Source of the DNA: Pseudomonadota bacterium
GTDB lineage: Bacteria > Pseudomonadota > Gammaproteobacteria > Burkholderiales > Thiobacillaceae
NCBI GenBank assembly: GCA_021802555.1
Contig: JAJZRU010000008.1
Coordinates: 1 to 64,000 of the forward strand
DNA: 64,000 nucleotides
Direction of reading: 5' to 3'
Part shown: positions 1 through 9,390 of the stretch, piece by piece
Position numbering within the stretch: the first letter of the stretch is position 1
Layout: the number at the start of each line of letters is the position of its first letter
Translations under genes and position numbers: made by a program
The notes under the pieces: model-generated
The model's database searches: none
What the model was told of the DNA's origin: nothing
The model's input: the letters and a program-made list of their open reading frames with translations, nothing else

Positions 1-35
1 GGCGATCTGCATGGCCGTAGTAGAATCGCCGACCC

Positions 36-127
36 GGAGAGGTACCGAAGCGGTCATAACGGCGCTGACTCGAAATCAGATGGTCGGGTTTCCCGGCACG
101 GGGGTTCGAATCCCCCCCTCTCCGCCA
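36..127 (+). tRNA. tRNA-Ser (anticodon CGA)
   Basis: A full class II tRNA. The acceptor arms GGAGAGG (36-42) and CCTCTCC (117-123) pair perfectly and are followed by a discriminator G and an encoded CCA (125-127). The anticodon loop CTCGAAA places CGA at 71-73, reading the serine codon TCG. A long variable arm, as expected for tRNA-Ser, precedes the T-arm GGGGTTCGAATCCCC. A TAGAAT sequence at 21-26 is a plausible -10 box; its -35 would lie at or beyond the window edge. Confidence 0.97.
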
Positions 128-660
128 GCGACCGGGTTTTGATGTGTTGCCCGAGTATCTGCTCGAACCACTGCCTCCGGGCATGCGCGCCGCTCCTTTC
201 CTTGTTATTCCCTGCCAGGTTCGCGCCCGTGGCCGCCACGCGCCGGCAAAAGCCGGGGCTGGCGGCTGCAAAGACTCAAGAATGGCCGGAAAAGGCCGTA
301 AACGCATATATCACCGCAGGCACGGGCCGAGTAAGTGCGGGCGGGTCGATCCGGCCGGACTCGGCAATGCGACAACTCCAGCATGGGTGCATGGCGCCCC
401 TGCCTGTGTGCCGTCTCCATGGCGCATGGCAGCGCGGTATTCAGACTAACGGACATGGCGAATCGCCGCCCCAAATCATGAAACGCTCTTGCCGCCCTGT
501 CCGTTTCCCTCCCTTGCAGGGCGCGCTCCGGCTGGCAAGCCGAAGCCGCTCGCCGGGCGCGGAACCTGTTCCGCGAATTCCCCGGCTCGCCCCCAACCCT
601 CTTCCAGAGGGCGAGGAGGGCGCGGCAACGCTGCGCGTTGTTTCACGCTGACGAAATCAA
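128..660. other. 533-base intergenic region with dyad symmetries, no supported gene
   Basis: Several frames stay open here, but none has a recognisable domain, a good ribosome binding site or protein-like composition. The open frames follow from high GC. The stretch holds a near-palindrome at 558-575 and a short perfect hairpin at 597-611 (CCCTCT, 3-base loop, AGAGGG). It may carry the promoter of the HDOD-GGDEF gene at 661, but no convincing -35/-10 pair was found. Confidence 0.6.
558..575. repeat. Near-perfect 18-bp palindrome (CGCGGAAC-CT-GTTCCGCG)
   Basis: Two perfect 8-base arms are separated by only two bases. A two-base loop is poor for an RNA hairpin, so a dimeric regulator operator is as plausible as a structural role. 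It lies about 85 bases upstream of the HDOD-GGDEF gene. The binding protein, if any, is unknown. Confidence 0.5.
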
Positions 661-2520
661 ATGACCATTGAATCGAAACCCCAGGCTAGGCCTGAGGATG
701 AAAGCGAAGAAACCCTGCTGCTGCAGATACAGGCGCTGGGACAGCTGCCGTCTCCCTCGCATACGGCCTTGCGCCTGTTTGCGCTGTTGCGCTCCAGGGA
801 CACCGCGCTGCAGGAATTCGTTCCAGTCATCAAAGGCGACCCTTCGCTGGCGGCCCGGTTGCTGCGGCTGGCCAATCGCCCCGGCAACGGTGCCCTGCGT
901 CCGGCGGTGGCGGTGGAGGATGCCCTGGTTCGCCTGGGGCTGAACACGGTGGCGCAGTTGGCGGCCGGCCTTTCCATCCTTGACGAAGCGGCCAATGCGC
1001 AAGCTGCCGAGGTGCCGGACTATCTACGCCTTTGCCGCGTCTCCCTGGCCGCCGGCGTGGCTGCGGAATGGCTCAGCGGGCAGCCCGGCCTGCCCATCGC
1101 CGCGGCCGAAATGTTCACCTGCGCGCTGCTCGCCCGGGTGGGGCAGCTCGCCATGCTGCGTTTCTATCCGGACGCATACAGCAACTTCCTGAATTTGTCC
1201 GATAACCCCCAGCAGCAAATGTCGCGGGAGCGCGAAAGCTTCGGCGTGGACTACCTGACCGTAGGTGCGGCGCTTTTGGCGGACTGGGGATTTCCCGGGG
1301 TGCTGATCGACGCCATCCGTCGGGCCGAATCCGATCAGGCGGAATTGGCGGAAAACGAGCGCCAGGAAATCATGGTGCGCGTGCTGCAGGCGGCATGGAG
1401 CGTGGCGCCGTCGCTGGCAAGCGGCAACGAGGCGCAACTGGCTTCGGCGATGCGGCAGGCTCTCGCGCTCCTGGGCATCGAAGCCTTGGAGACCTACGCT
1501 GCCATGGACGAATTGCAGCGCCGCTGGGTGATGTGGCAGGACGATGGCAGAAGCAATCCGGCGTCAGAGAGCGCCGGAGCAGACCACCAGCATCCTTCCG
1601 AAGGGCCTATCGCCGTCGCCCTGTCGACCGGCGACTGCCTTTGGGATGCCGCCCGGCGCCAGGCTATCGAAGCAGCTGGCTACGCGGTGATCGAAACCGC
1701 CTCTTTGTCGCAGACTTGCCAAGCGATTATGAGCGGGCAGGCGAGCATAGCCGTCGCCGCCGCCAGCTTGGCGGATTGCCAGGCCCATGCGCCGCTGCTG
1801 GCGGCGTATCTGGGAGACATGGGCCGCGGAGCCATTCTGCTTTGCGACGATGTGGGCGAAGATGCCCAGGCAACCATACTGTCGCAGGGTGTCGAAGCCG
1901 TTCTGCCACGAACGGCTGGCGCCCCCTTGCTCGTCGCTCAGGTGGAACTTATCGGGCGGCGCATCGCATTGCATCGCCTGCTGGAGAGTGAACGCCGCGT
2001 GCATCGCAAGAGCCTGGCGGCTCTGGCGGCCACCACGCGCAAGCTGCACCGGCAAAGCCTCACTGATCCGCTCACGGGCCTCGCCAACCGGCGCATGGCG
2101 CAGGCCTTTCTCAAGCGCCATTGGTCGCAGGCGGAGCGCCGCAACTTTCCGTTAAGCTGCATGCTCATCGATCTGGACGACTTCAAGCGCATCAACGACA
2201 CCTATGGCCACGACGCGGGCGACAGGGTGTTGCACGGCTTTGCGGAAATCCTGCGCCGGCAGGTGCGCCAGGAAGATCTGGCCGTGCGGCTGGGGGGGGA
2301 TGAATTTCTCGTGGTCTGCCCGCACTCCGATGTCGCGGAGGCCCAGAATCTGCTGGCGCGCTTGCGCGCCACGGCGCAAAAGGTGCGCTTGGAAACGGGG
2401 CCGCTGCAGTTTTCCGCGGGGGTCGTGGAGCGCGACGGAAAAATCATGGCGGGCCCTGACGACCTGCTGCGCGCCGCGGACAAAAAGATGCTGCAAGTCA
2501 AGCGCGGCGGCAGGCGCTGA
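661..2520 (+). CDS. HDOD-GGDEF diguanylate cyclase
   Basis: A 619-aa cytoplasmic signalling protein. The N-terminal part (about residues 20-230) has the HDOD pattern, including the stretch around FVPVIKGDPSLAARLLRLAN. The middle (about 310-430) looks like a degenerate receiver-type domain. The C-terminus (about 450-615) is a GGDEF domain with an intact GGDEF active-site loop at residues 545-549. An RxxD product-inhibition site (RQED, 536-539) sits exactly five residues before it. Intact catalytic and I-site residues predict an active cyclase making c-di-GMP with feedback inhibition. No membrane segment is seen, so input is probably cytoplasmic. It stands alone after the tRNA region. Confidence 0.88.
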   Translation: MTIESKPQARPEDESEETLLLQIQALGQLPSPSHTALRLFALLRSRDTALQEFVPVIKGDPSLAARLLRLANRPGNGALRPAVAVEDALVRLGLNTVAQLAAGLSILDEAANAQAAEVPDYLRLCRVSLAAGVAAEWLSGQPGLPIAAAEMFTCALLARVGQLAMLRFYPDAYSNFLNLSDNPQQQMSRERESFGVDYLTVGAALLADWGFPGVLIDAIRRAESDQAELAENERQEIMVRVLQAAWSVAPSLASGNEAQLASAMRQALALLGIEALETYAAMDELQRRWVMWQDDGRSNPASESAGADHQHPSEGPIAVALSTGDCLWDAARRQAIEAAGYAVIETASLSQTCQAIMSGQASIAVAAASLADCQAHAPLLAAYLGDMGRGAILLCDDVGEDAQATILSQGVEAVLPRTAGAPLLVAQVELIGRRIALHRLLESERRVHRKSLAALAATTRKLHRQSLTDPLTGLANRRMAQAFLKRHWSQAERRNFPLSCMLIDLDDFKRINDTYGHDAGDRVLHGFAEILRRQVRQEDLAVRLGGDEFLVVCPHSDVAEAQNLLARLRATAQKVRLETGPLQFSAGVVERDGKIMAGPDDLLRAADKKMLQVKRGGRR

Positions 2521-2609
2521 ACGAGCGCGACGATACTCAACCCCGCCGGGCATAGTCCGGCCGCCCTTCCGATGCTACGCTGAACGAAAAGCACAAACAC
2601 GGAGGGGAC

Positions 2610-5600
2610 ATGGCCCGCTGGCGTCGCGTTTTTACCAGTGTTCCGGCAATCGCCGCCGCCGGCGTCATCGCCCTCTACCTGCTGGCAGGCTATTTTCTCG
2701 TCGGACCTCTGGCGCAATGGGCCTTACCCAGATATGCGCAAGACAAGCTGGATAGCCGCGCCAGTGCGGCGCAAGTGAAATTCGACCCCTTGCGCCTGGC
2801 TCTGCGCGTCAAGGATCTGCGGCTGACGCGGCCGGATGGCGCGCCGCTGGCAGGCATCGATGCACTCTACGCCCGGCTGGAATGGAGCAGCCTGTTGCGC
2901 TTCGCTTGGCATTTGAGCGACCTGGAGGTGCAGGGACTCAACGTGCATCTGGCGGTGGCGAAGGATGGCCGCTTCAATTGGGATGGCCTGATGGCAGCGC
3001 TCGCACGCGGCAAATCCAAACCCTCCGACACCCTCCCGCGCCTGCTGGTGAACCGGCTGAGCCTCTCCGGCGGCCGCATCGAATATGCGGACGACAGCCG
3101 GGCCCGGCCTTACGCGACGAGCATCGGCCCTATCGACGTCAGGCTGGACGACTTGTCCACCTTGCCGCGCGATACCGGCGGCTACACCCTCAGCGCACGA
3201 CTGCCGGGCCAAGGCGCCACCTTGAAATGGTCCGGGCGCGTCGGCTTGAATCCGCTGTTCTCGCACGGCAGGGCGACGCTGGAGAACCTCGACTTGGCGC
3301 GCACCGCGCGCGCGGTGCGCTTGCCTGCGGGCTGGTCCGTGCAAGGGGGCACGGCCTCCCTGGCGGCCGATTACCTCTTGCAGATGCCCGCCGCCGGGCT
3401 GGCGCTGCAGATTTCCGCGCTCAAGCTCGATGTGGCCAAGTTGGCCCTGGCGCTGGGTCATGGTACGCAGTTGGCGCTGGCGCATGGCGCCGTCACCGGT
3501 GCAGCCTATGACACGGCCTCCGGTCGGGTGCGCTGGCGGACGTTGGAGCTGGCCGGCCTCAGCCTGGCGCAAGCGGATCAGCCTCTGCTGCGCCTGGACC
3601 AGATGCAGGCAGCCGGGCTCCATGTCGATACCCGGGCGCACCGCGCGGGGCTGGACAGCCTCAGCCTGGCCGGCGGCGCAGTCATTGCCGGAATCGACCC
3701 CGCCGGCCGGTTGAATTGGAGGCAAGCCTTGGGATCCAGCCCGGCGCCGTCCGGTGCGGCGCCTGCGCGCGCGGGCACGCCCTGGGCCTTGGCCGTCAAA
3801 TCGGTCGAGGTCGCCGGCGTGGCCGGCAGTTTTACGGACCAGCGTTTCGTGCAGCCTTTGCGGGTGGCCGCGCAGGGGTTTCATTTGACGGCCTCGGTGG
3901 CGGGCGCGGTGGGCGGCGGCCAGCCCGACTGGCAGGTGCAGGATCTCGCGGCCGGTTTGGGCCCGGTGCGCCTGCAATCTGGCGCGGTCGCCGTGGCGAG
4001 CCTCGCCGGAGCGAGCCTGACGCACGGCAGTTTCGATTTGGCGCATCGTAATGTCTCCGCGTCCAGTCTGGAGATCGACGGCCCGTCCACGCGCGTGCTG
4101 AGGGAAAAAAATGGCGCGTTGAATTGGCAAGCCTTCCTCGCGCAACGGCACATGCCCGTAGCCGCGTCGACGCAGCCCCCGGCAGCCCGCACGGCCGCGG
4201 CGCCGCCCTGGCATTACTCGCTCGGGCAGTTCACGGTTGCAAATGCCGATGTCGCCGTGGAAGACATGAGCCCTCCCCAGCCCATGCGCCTGAACCTCAC
4301 CGGGGGAAGGCTGACGCTCAAGAATCTGAGCCAGGATCTGGCGCGCCCGGTGCCGGCATCGCTTGCGCTGACCATCGGCGGACGCGGCCGGCTCGCAGCG
4401 GAAGGGGACATCATCCCTGCCCAGGGCAGAGGGCTGGCGCAAGTGCGCCTGACGGCTTTGCCGCTGCAAGCCTTTGCGCCTTATGTGAACCAATATGCGC
4501 GCCTCGAATTGAAATCGGGCAGCGCTGCCGCGGACGGCCGCCTGGCATTCGCTGCGCATGGCAGGCCCATGGTCGATTATCGCGGCGGATTTGCGCTGGA
4601 GCATCTCGCCATTGCCGAAGAGGAAAGCGGCGAGCCCTTCCTGGGCTGGCAGAGCCTGCACGGGCGCGGCCTGGACCTGGCCCTGGGGCCGGGCCATCTG
4701 TATTTGCGCGAACTGGTCGTCGAGCGGCCATTCGGCAAGATCATCATCAATCCCGACAAGACGCTCAATCTCAAGAACGTGCTGCGCCAGCCCTCAGGCA
4801 CCGCAAGCCCCGAGCGCGCGGCGAAGCCGGCTCCTGCCAAGGAAACGGCGCCGGCCTTTCCGGTGCGTGTGCGGCAGATATTGGTACGGCGCGGCGATCT
4901 GCAATTTGCCGATCTGTCGCTCAAGCCCCAGTTCGGCGCGCGCATCGAGGATCTGGGCGGCTTCATTACGGGCCTGTCCAGCCGTCCCGGCGCCAGAGCG
5001 CAAGTGGCGCTCGATGGCCGCGTGGGGCACTACGGCTCGGCCCGGGTGCGCGGCTGGCTGCAGCCTTTTGCCGCCACGAACGATACCGACATGACGCTCA
5101 AATTCCGCAACCTGGAGATGAATCCGCTATCGCCCTATTCGGGTAAATTCGCCGGCCGCCTGATCGACTCGGGGCGGCTGTCGGTGGACCTGCAATACAA
5201 GATACAGCACCGCGAACTGGTGGGAGAAAATCACTTCGTCATCAGCCAGCTCAAGCTCGGCCCAGCCGTAGACAGCCCGGACGCCGTGAAGCTGCCTGTC
5301 GATCTGGCTATCGCCTTGCTGGAAAACAGCCAAGGCATCATCGACGTGGACATTCCCATTTCGGGCGATCTGGACGATCCGAAATTCAGCTATGGACATC
5401 TGCTGTGGCAGGCCGTCCTGAATTTGCTCACCAAAGCCGTCACCGCGCCTTTCCGCGCCTTGGGCGCTTTGCTGGGCGTCGATACGGAAAAATTCGCCGT
5501 CATCGATTTCCGCTATGGCGATGCCCAGCTGGCCCCGCCCGAGATCGAGAAGCTGCGCCAGCTCGTGCTGGCCCTGGGCAAGCGCCCCAATCTGCGGTTG

Positions 5601-6095
5601 GCGGTGGTGCCGACCTTCGACGCGCAGCGCGACGGCGCAGCCTTGCAGGAACTGGCCTTGCGCCGCGAGGTGGCGCAGCGCTTGCGGCTTGCCGTGCCCC
5701 CCGGGGCTCGCCCGCCGCCCATCGACGTGCATGACCGTGTCACCCGGCTGGTGTTGGAGGATCTCTACGATCAGGCGTTTCCCGGGGGCATCTCCGCGCT
5801 GCGGGCGGAGATCCGGCCCAAGGACATCGAACAGCTTTATCGGGGGGCAGTGCGGCGCATAAAAAAACGCATCGCCGTCACCCCAGCCCAGCTGGAAACC
5901 CTGGGCCGCGCGCGCGCGCAGAGCGTGCTGACGCAATTGGAGAAAATTCCCGGTCTGCCGGCGGGGCACATAGTTTTGGGCCGCGGTTATGCGCGCGTGG
6001 AAAGCCGCGCGCCCGCGCTGGCCATCAAGCTGGATCTCCAGCCTGCGCGCGCGCCTGCCGCAGCGCCCGCCTCAGGCGCGCAGGCCGCCCCCTGA
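2610..6095 (+). CDS. DUF748 (AsmA-like) domain protein
   Basis: A 1161-aa protein with one N-terminal membrane segment (about residues 12-35) followed by long beta-rich repeats (for example FDPLRLALRVKDLRLTRPDG and later DLQFADLSLKP), the pattern of DUF748/AsmA-like envelope proteins. These relatives are thought to bridge inner and outer membranes and move lipids. The start is supported by GGAGGGG at 2601-2607. Alanine/proline-rich linkers occur near residues 380 and 735, and the C-terminal tail is also Ala/Pro-rich. Its 3' end overlaps the end of the convergent EI24 gene by 24 bases. The lipid-transport role is inferred from the family. Confidence 0.85.
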   Translation: MARWRRVFTSVPAIAAAGVIALYLLAGYFLVGPLAQWALPRYAQDKLDSRASAAQVKFDPLRLALRVKDLRLTRPDGAPLAGIDALYARLEWSSLLRFAWHLSDLEVQGLNVHLAVAKDGRFNWDGLMAALARGKSKPSDTLPRLLVNRLSLSGGRIEYADDSRARPYATSIGPIDVRLDDLSTLPRDTGGYTLSARLPGQGATLKWSGRVGLNPLFSHGRATLENLDLARTARAVRLPAGWSVQGGTASLAADYLLQMPAAGLALQISALKLDVAKLALALGHGTQLALAHGAVTGAAYDTASGRVRWRTLELAGLSLAQADQPLLRLDQMQAAGLHVDTRAHRAGLDSLSLAGGAVIAGIDPAGRLNWRQALGSSPAPSGAAPARAGTPWALAVKSVEVAGVAGSFTDQRFVQPLRVAAQGFHLTASVAGAVGGGQPDWQVQDLAAGLGPVRLQSGAVAVASLAGASLTHGSFDLAHRNVSASSLEIDGPSTRVLREKNGALNWQAFLAQRHMPVAASTQPPAARTAAAPPWHYSLGQFTVANADVAVEDMSPPQPMRLNLTGGRLTLKNLSQDLARPVPASLALTIGGRGRLAAEGDIIPAQGRGLAQVRLTALPLQAFAPYVNQYARLELKSGSAAADGRLAFAAHGRPMVDYRGGFALEHLAIAEEESGEPFLGWQSLHGRGLDLALGPGHLYLRELVVERPFGKIIINPDKTLNLKNVLRQPSGTASPERAAKPAPAKETAPAFPVRVRQILVRRGDLQFADLSLKPQFGARIEDLGGFITGLSSRPGARAQVALDGRVGHYGSARVRGWLQPFAATNDTDMTLKFRNLEMNPLSPYSGKFAGRLIDSGRLSVDLQYKIQHRELVGENHFVISQLKLGPAVDSPDAVKLPVDLAIALLENSQGIIDVDIPISGDLDDPKFSYGHLLWQAVLNLLTKAVTAPFRALGALLGVDTEKFAVIDFRYGDAQLAPPEIEKLRQLVLALGKRPNLRLAVVPTFDAQRDGAALQELALRREVAQRLRLAVPPGARPPPIDVHDRVTRLVLEDLYDQAFPGGISALRAEIRPKDIEQLYRGAVRRIKKRIAVTPAQLETLGRARAQSVLTQLEKIPGLPAGHIVLGRGYARVESRAPALAIKLDLQPARAPAAAPASGAQAAP

Positions 6096-6803
6096 CGTAC
6101 GCTCGCGAAACAGAGCTTCGAGCAGGAAATGAACGAAAGCCAGACCGGTGAGCACGGGGGCGAAAAAATTCAATCCCGGCACATATTGCAAAAGCGCCAA
6201 CACCCCACCCAGCAGCCACAGCTCCGCACGGTGCGTGCGGAACACGGTGCGCATCTCCGCACGGTCGGCATGCTCGGCCAGGGCGTCGTAGCGGAACAGG
6301 CGCTGGTTTAGATAGCCGGCTGCGAGCAGCGGAGCCAAAGCGCCGAGCGGGCCGAACAGCCAAAGGGGCAGGGTGGCGATCCACAGGCCCAGATAGCCCA
6401 GCGTACCCAGCAGCGCATTGCCCAGGCTGCCCGTAAAAGTGCCGCCGTGGCGCGCTTCCAGGCCGGGATAATGCACCCGGGCCACCTGCCGCACCATGAT
6501 GGGAACGGCGAACAGCGCCGTGATCATGAGGGCCGTGAACATCACTGCGGGCACCAGCAGAATGAGGTGCAGCAGCACCGACAGCCCTATGCCGAGGACG
6601 TGCAGGTCGACCCCTTCGAACCCTTGCCGCACCCCCAGGGCGGCGAGCCCCCAGGTGAAGAAGCGGTTCAGATCGTCCCAGAATACCGCGGCCAGCAGGC
6701 CCCAAAGGAGCAGCGCGGCCAGCATGGGCCAGATCAGCAGCCACAGCATGCGCGCGCTGAACAGGCTGCGCAGCGCGCGCAACAGCGCGTCTAAGATGTT
6801 CAT
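6072..6803 (-). CDS. EI24 domain membrane protein
   Basis: A 243-aa integral membrane protein. From MNILDALLRALRS onward it has several hydrophobic segments (about residues 20-40, 70-100, 130-160 and 195-220) and the overall look of the EI24/CysZ-like family. Bacterial members are poorly characterised; CysZ itself is a sulfate channel, but this protein is not close enough by eye to be called cysZ. The start codon overlaps the mog stop in ATGA, indicating translational coupling. Longer in-frame starts upstream would run through mog and were rejected. Confidence 0.8.
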   Translation of the reverse strand: MNILDALLRALRSLFSARMLWLLIWPMLAALLLWGLLAAVFWDDLNRFFTWGLAALGVRQGFEGVDLHVLGIGLSVLLHLILLVPAVMFTALMITALFAVPIMVRQVARVHYPGLEARHGGTFTGSLGNALLGTLGYLGLWIATLPLWLFGPLGALAPLLAAGYLNQRLFRYDALAEHADRAEMRTVFRTHRAELWLLGGVLALLQYVPGLNFFAPVLTGLAFVHFLLEALFRERTSGGGLRA

Positions 6804-7363
6804 GCCGGACGGCGCTGGGCCGATTTCGGCCGGAAGGCCGCGATGCTGCTTTCGGGACGGGTTTCCAGGTAGGGGCCGCCGATGAGGTCGATGCAGTAGG
6901 GCACTGCGGCGAACACGCCGTCCAGCGTCTCGGCGATGGCCTTGGGCTGGCCCGGCAGGTTGAGGATGAGGCTGGCGCCGCGTACCACGCCCACTTGGCG
7001 GGACAGGATGGCGGTAGGGACGTACTTCAGGCTCACCGCCCGCATGGCTTCGCCGAAGCCCGGCAGTTCGCGCTCGGCCACGGCCAGCGTCGCTTCCGGG
7101 GTAACGTCGCGCGGGGCCGGGCCGGTGCCGCCGGTGGTCAATATCAGGCAGCAGTGTTTGCCATCGGCGAGTTCGCGCAGCGTGGCCTCGATGACAGGAC
7201 GCTCGTCGGGGATCAGGCGGGTTTCGAAGGTGCAGGGATTCAGCACCGTGCGTTCGATCCATGCCCTGAGGGCAGGCAGGCCCTGGTCTTGATATACGCC
7301 CTGGCTGGCGCGGTCGCTGATGGAGACGAGGCCGATGACGGCCGGATCCTGCCTTTCGCTCAT
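6800..7363 (-). CDS. mog: Molybdopterin adenylyltransferase (MogA/MoaB family)
   Basis: A 187-aa protein with the MoCF-biosynthesis fold. It carries the TTGGTGPAPRDVTPEAT signature around residues 75-92 and an LNLPGQPKAI motif near residue 135, both typical of Mog. The enzyme adenylylates molybdopterin before molybdenum insertion. The N-terminus (VIGLVSISDRASQGVYQDQG) matches the family start. It is coupled to the downstream EI24 gene by an ATGA overlap and follows fur after a short gap. Mog and MoaB are hard to separate without phylogeny. Confidence 0.88.
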   Translation of the reverse strand: MSERQDPAVIGLVSISDRASQGVYQDQGLPALRAWIERTVLNPCTFETRLIPDERPVIEATLRELADGKHCCLILTTGGTGPAPRDVTPEATLAVAERELPGFGEAMRAVSLKYVPTAILSRQVGVVRGASLILNLPGQPKAIAETLDGVFAAVPYCIDLIGGPYLETRPESSIAAFRPKSAQRRPA

Positions 7364-7381
7364 GCGGGGCAGCGCCTGGTT

Positions 7382-7834
7382 TCAACCGGCGCGATATTTC
7401 TTCGGCTCGCCGCTGAAATGCGGGCAGGGGCTTTTGGTGCAGTCGGCATAGATCTGCAGCGAATGGTCATGGATGGTGAAGCCGCGCTCCTTGGCGATGG
7501 CCTTTTGGCGCTTTTCGATCTCGCTGTCGACGAATTCTTCCACCCGGCCGCATTGCAGGCATACCAGATGGTCATGATGGTGGCCCTCGTTGAGTTCGAA
7601 CACGGCCTTGTCGGAATCGAAGTGATGGCGCATCAAGAGGCCGGCCTGCTCGAACTGGGTGAGCACGCGGTAGACGGTGGCCAGGCCGATGTCCTGGCCT
7701 TCGTCGACGAGGTGGCGGTAGACCTCTTCGGCGGTGAGGTGGCGCTTCTCGCTCTGCTCGAACAAATCCAGGATCTTCAGGCGCGGCAGGGTGGCTTTCA
7801 GGCCGATGTTCTTCAGATGGCTGGGGCTGCCCAT
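7382..7834 (-). CDS. fur: Ferric uptake regulator Fur
   Basis: A 150-aa Fur-family repressor. An N-terminal winged helix ([16 protein letters not shown], then [10 protein letters not shown] and [17 protein letters not shown]) precedes a metal-binding part with [13 protein letters not shown] and a CxxC pair ([12 protein letters not shown]). The ATG at 7834 was chosen over longer starts because AAGGAGG lies just upstream and the product has the standard Fur length. Fur with Fe(II) represses iron-uptake genes. Divergence from bamE is the usual betaproteobacterial arrangement. Confidence 0.95.
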   Translation of the reverse strand: MGSPSHLKNIGLKATLPRLKILDLFEQSEKRHLTAEEVYRHLVDEGQDIGLATVYRVLTQFEQAGLLMRHHFDSDKAVFELNEGHHHDHLVCLQCGRVEEFVDSEIEKRQKAIAKERGFTIHDHSLQIYADCTKSPCPHFSGEPKKYRAG

Positions 7835-7864
7835 GGCGCGCCTCCTTGGGGGTGGAACTCGGGT

Positions 7865-7892
7865 ATCATAGTGCCATTCTCCGCAAAAACAA
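7865..7892 (-). promoter_or_regulatory. Predicted sigma-70 promoter of fur
   Basis: On the minus strand TTGTTT (7887-7892) and TATGAT (7865-7870) are separated by 16 bases, placing the transcription start about 25 bases before the fur ATG. The region also separates fur from divergent bamE. No clear Fur box was recognised, so autoregulation cannot be claimed. Confidence 0.4.
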
Positions 7893-7907
7893 CCTTCCCC
7901 CTTAGGT

Positions 7908-8483
7908 ATGCGCCTGTCTCCCATCGTCCTCCTGGCATTGCTTGCCGGGGGTTGCAGCAACGTGCACTTTCCCTATGTGATCAACGTCCAGCAGGGCAAT
8001 GTGGTTACCCCGGAAATGGTGGCCAAGCTCAAGCCTGGGATGAGCCGCTCCCAGGTCCGCTTCATCCTGGGCACGCCGCTGACGGTGGATTTGTTCCGTG
8101 CCGATCGCTGGGACTATGTGTATGAATTCCACAAGGCCGGTGTTCTGACGGAAAAGCGCCGTGTCAGCGTGTTCTTCAAGGGCGATAGCCTGGAGCGCGT
8201 GGAGGAGGCCGGCATGGGCCGGGATACCGCTCCGGCTACTCTGCTGCAGGCCGCGCCGCCTGCCCAGCCCGCGGCGGAGCAGACACCCACCGGCGCCGAA
8301 ACCACCGTAGTGCCTCCCCTGGGAACGCCCGGCACCCAACAAGCGCCTGCGCCCGGCAAAGCAGACAAAACAAAAAAGACCGCCCCCCTGCAACTGACGC
8401 CGTCCACCACGCTACCCCAGCCGGCCGCACCGACGTTCCCTGCCGAGCCGGCGGACAGCGGCGCTCCGCCGCAAGGCCGGTGA
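7908..8483 (+). CDS. bamE: Outer membrane assembly lipoprotein BamE, with proline-rich tail
   Basis: A 191-aa lipoprotein. The signal peptide ends in a lipobox (LLAGGC, Cys at about residue 16). The SmpA/OmlA domain follows (about 18-105) with [25 protein letters not shown] and YVYEFHKAG. BamE stabilises the BamACD outer-membrane protein insertion complex. A Pro/Ala/Thr-rich tail of roughly 85 residues follows the domain and makes the protein markedly longer than a minimal BamE. It is divergent from fur and its stop overlaps a possible GTG start of dapB. Confidence 0.93.
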   Translation: MRLSPIVLLALLAGGCSNVHFPYVINVQQGNVVTPEMVAKLKPGMSRSQVRFILGTPLTVDLFRADRWDYVYEFHKAGVLTEKRRVSVFFKGDSLERVEEAGMGRDTAPATLLQAAPPAQPAAEQTPTGAETTVVPPLGTPGTQQAPAPGKADKTKKTAPLQLTPSTTLPQPAAPTFPAEPADSGAPPQGR

Positions 8484-8485
8484 CC

Positions 8486-9268
8486 ATGATCAACGCCGTC
8501 ATTGCCGGTGTGTCCGGGCGTATGGGGCAGGCGCTTCTGGAGGCCATCGCGCAGGACGGCCAATGCCGCTTGCACGGGGCGCTGGACCGCAGCGGCAGTG
8601 CGGCGCAGGGGCGCGAGGTCGCGCCGGGCGTCAAGGTCGGCGACGACGTTGTCGCGGCCCTGAACGGTGCCCATGTGCTGATCGATTTCACGCGGCCGGA
8701 GGCCTCTCTGCGCCACATTGAGGCCTGCCGGGTTCGGGGCGTGGCGCTGGTGCTCGGCACCACCGGCTTCGAGGCCGCGCAAAAGCAGGCTATCGCCGAG
8801 GCCGCGCGCACCGTGCCGGTCGTGTTTGCGCCGAACATGAGCGTGGGTGTGAACTTGCTCATGAAACTGGCGGAAACCGCCGCACACACCCTGGCCGAAG
8901 GCTACGACATCGAGATCATCGAAGCCCATCACCGCCACAAGGTCGACGCGCCTTCCGGCACGGCCTTGGGCTTGGGCCAGGCGGTGGCCGGTGCGCTGGG
9001 ACGCGATCTGAGCCGGTGCGCCGTGTACGGGCGTGAGGGCGTGACCGGCGAGCGCGGCGCCGACACCATAGGCTTCGCCACTGTGCGCGGCGGCGACATC
9101 GTGGGCGAGCACACCGTGCTTTTCGCCGGCATCGGCGAACGCATCGAACTCACGCACAAGGCCTCCAGCCGGCTTACTTTCGCGCAGGGCGCGCTGCGCG
9201 CCGCCAGATGGCTGCAAGGCCGGCCAGCCGGCCTTTACGACATGCGCGACGTGCTCGGCCTCGACTGA
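8486..9268 (+). CDS. dapB: 4-hydroxy-tetrahydrodipicolinate reductase
   Basis: Catalyses the NAD(P)H-dependent reduction step of the diaminopimelate/lysine pathway. A Rossmann motif opens the protein ([15 protein letters not shown]), and the signature [19 protein letters not shown] with the catalytic His/Lys region is near residue 155. About 260 aa, a normal length. An in-frame GTG at 8480 overlapping the bamE stop would add two residues; the ATG at 8486 fits family starts equally well. It follows bamE directly and is probably co-transcribed. Confidence 0.96.
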   Translation: MINAVIAGVSGRMGQALLEAIAQDGQCRLHGALDRSGSAAQGREVAPGVKVGDDVVAALNGAHVLIDFTRPEASLRHIEACRVRGVALVLGTTGFEAAQKQAIAEAARTVPVVFAPNMSVGVNLLMKLAETAAHTLAEGYDIEIIEAHHRHKVDAPSGTALGLGQAVAGALGRDLSRCAVYGREGVTGERGADTIGFATVRGGDIVGEHTVLFAGIGERIELTHKASSRLTFAQGALRAARWLQGRPAGLYDMRDVLGLD

Positions 9269-9284
9269 TCCGCGCCCGCGCGCA

Positions 9285-9314
9285 TTGCCGGCAAAGGGCT
9301 GACAAGGCTATAAT
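9285..9314 (+). promoter_or_regulatory. Predicted sigma-70 promoter of carAB
   Basis: TTGCCG (9285-9290) and a consensus TATAAT (9309-9314) are separated by 18 bases, about 80 bases before the carA start. This is the best -10 match in this part of the window and would give carAB its own transcript with a leader of roughly 70 bases. Confidence 0.65.
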
Positions 9315-9326
9315 TCGACGTCAATC

Positions 9327-9354
9327 AGGCGAGTGCACGCTAGGTGTCTCGCCT
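9327..9354 (+). promoter_or_regulatory. Leader stem-loop upstream of carA
   Basis: AGGCGAG (9327-9333) pairs perfectly with CTCGCCT (9348-9354) around a 14-base loop. It lies near the 5' end of the predicted carA transcript. No T-tract follows, so it is not an intrinsic terminator. It could be a control or stability element; this is inference. Confidence 0.45.
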
Positions 9355-9390
9355 TCGTTTTGCGTCCGTTCCGAACGATTGGAGTTTTCC

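Noticed and set aside
54-239. Open frame antisense to the tRNA with a GGFEPPCRETRPSD-like peptide
   Set aside because: This peptide is the well-known artefact of translating a tRNA-Ser gene backwards.
139-651. 170-codon frame after the tRNA
   Set aside because: No ribosome binding site, overlaps palindromes and other equally long frames, and has no domain.
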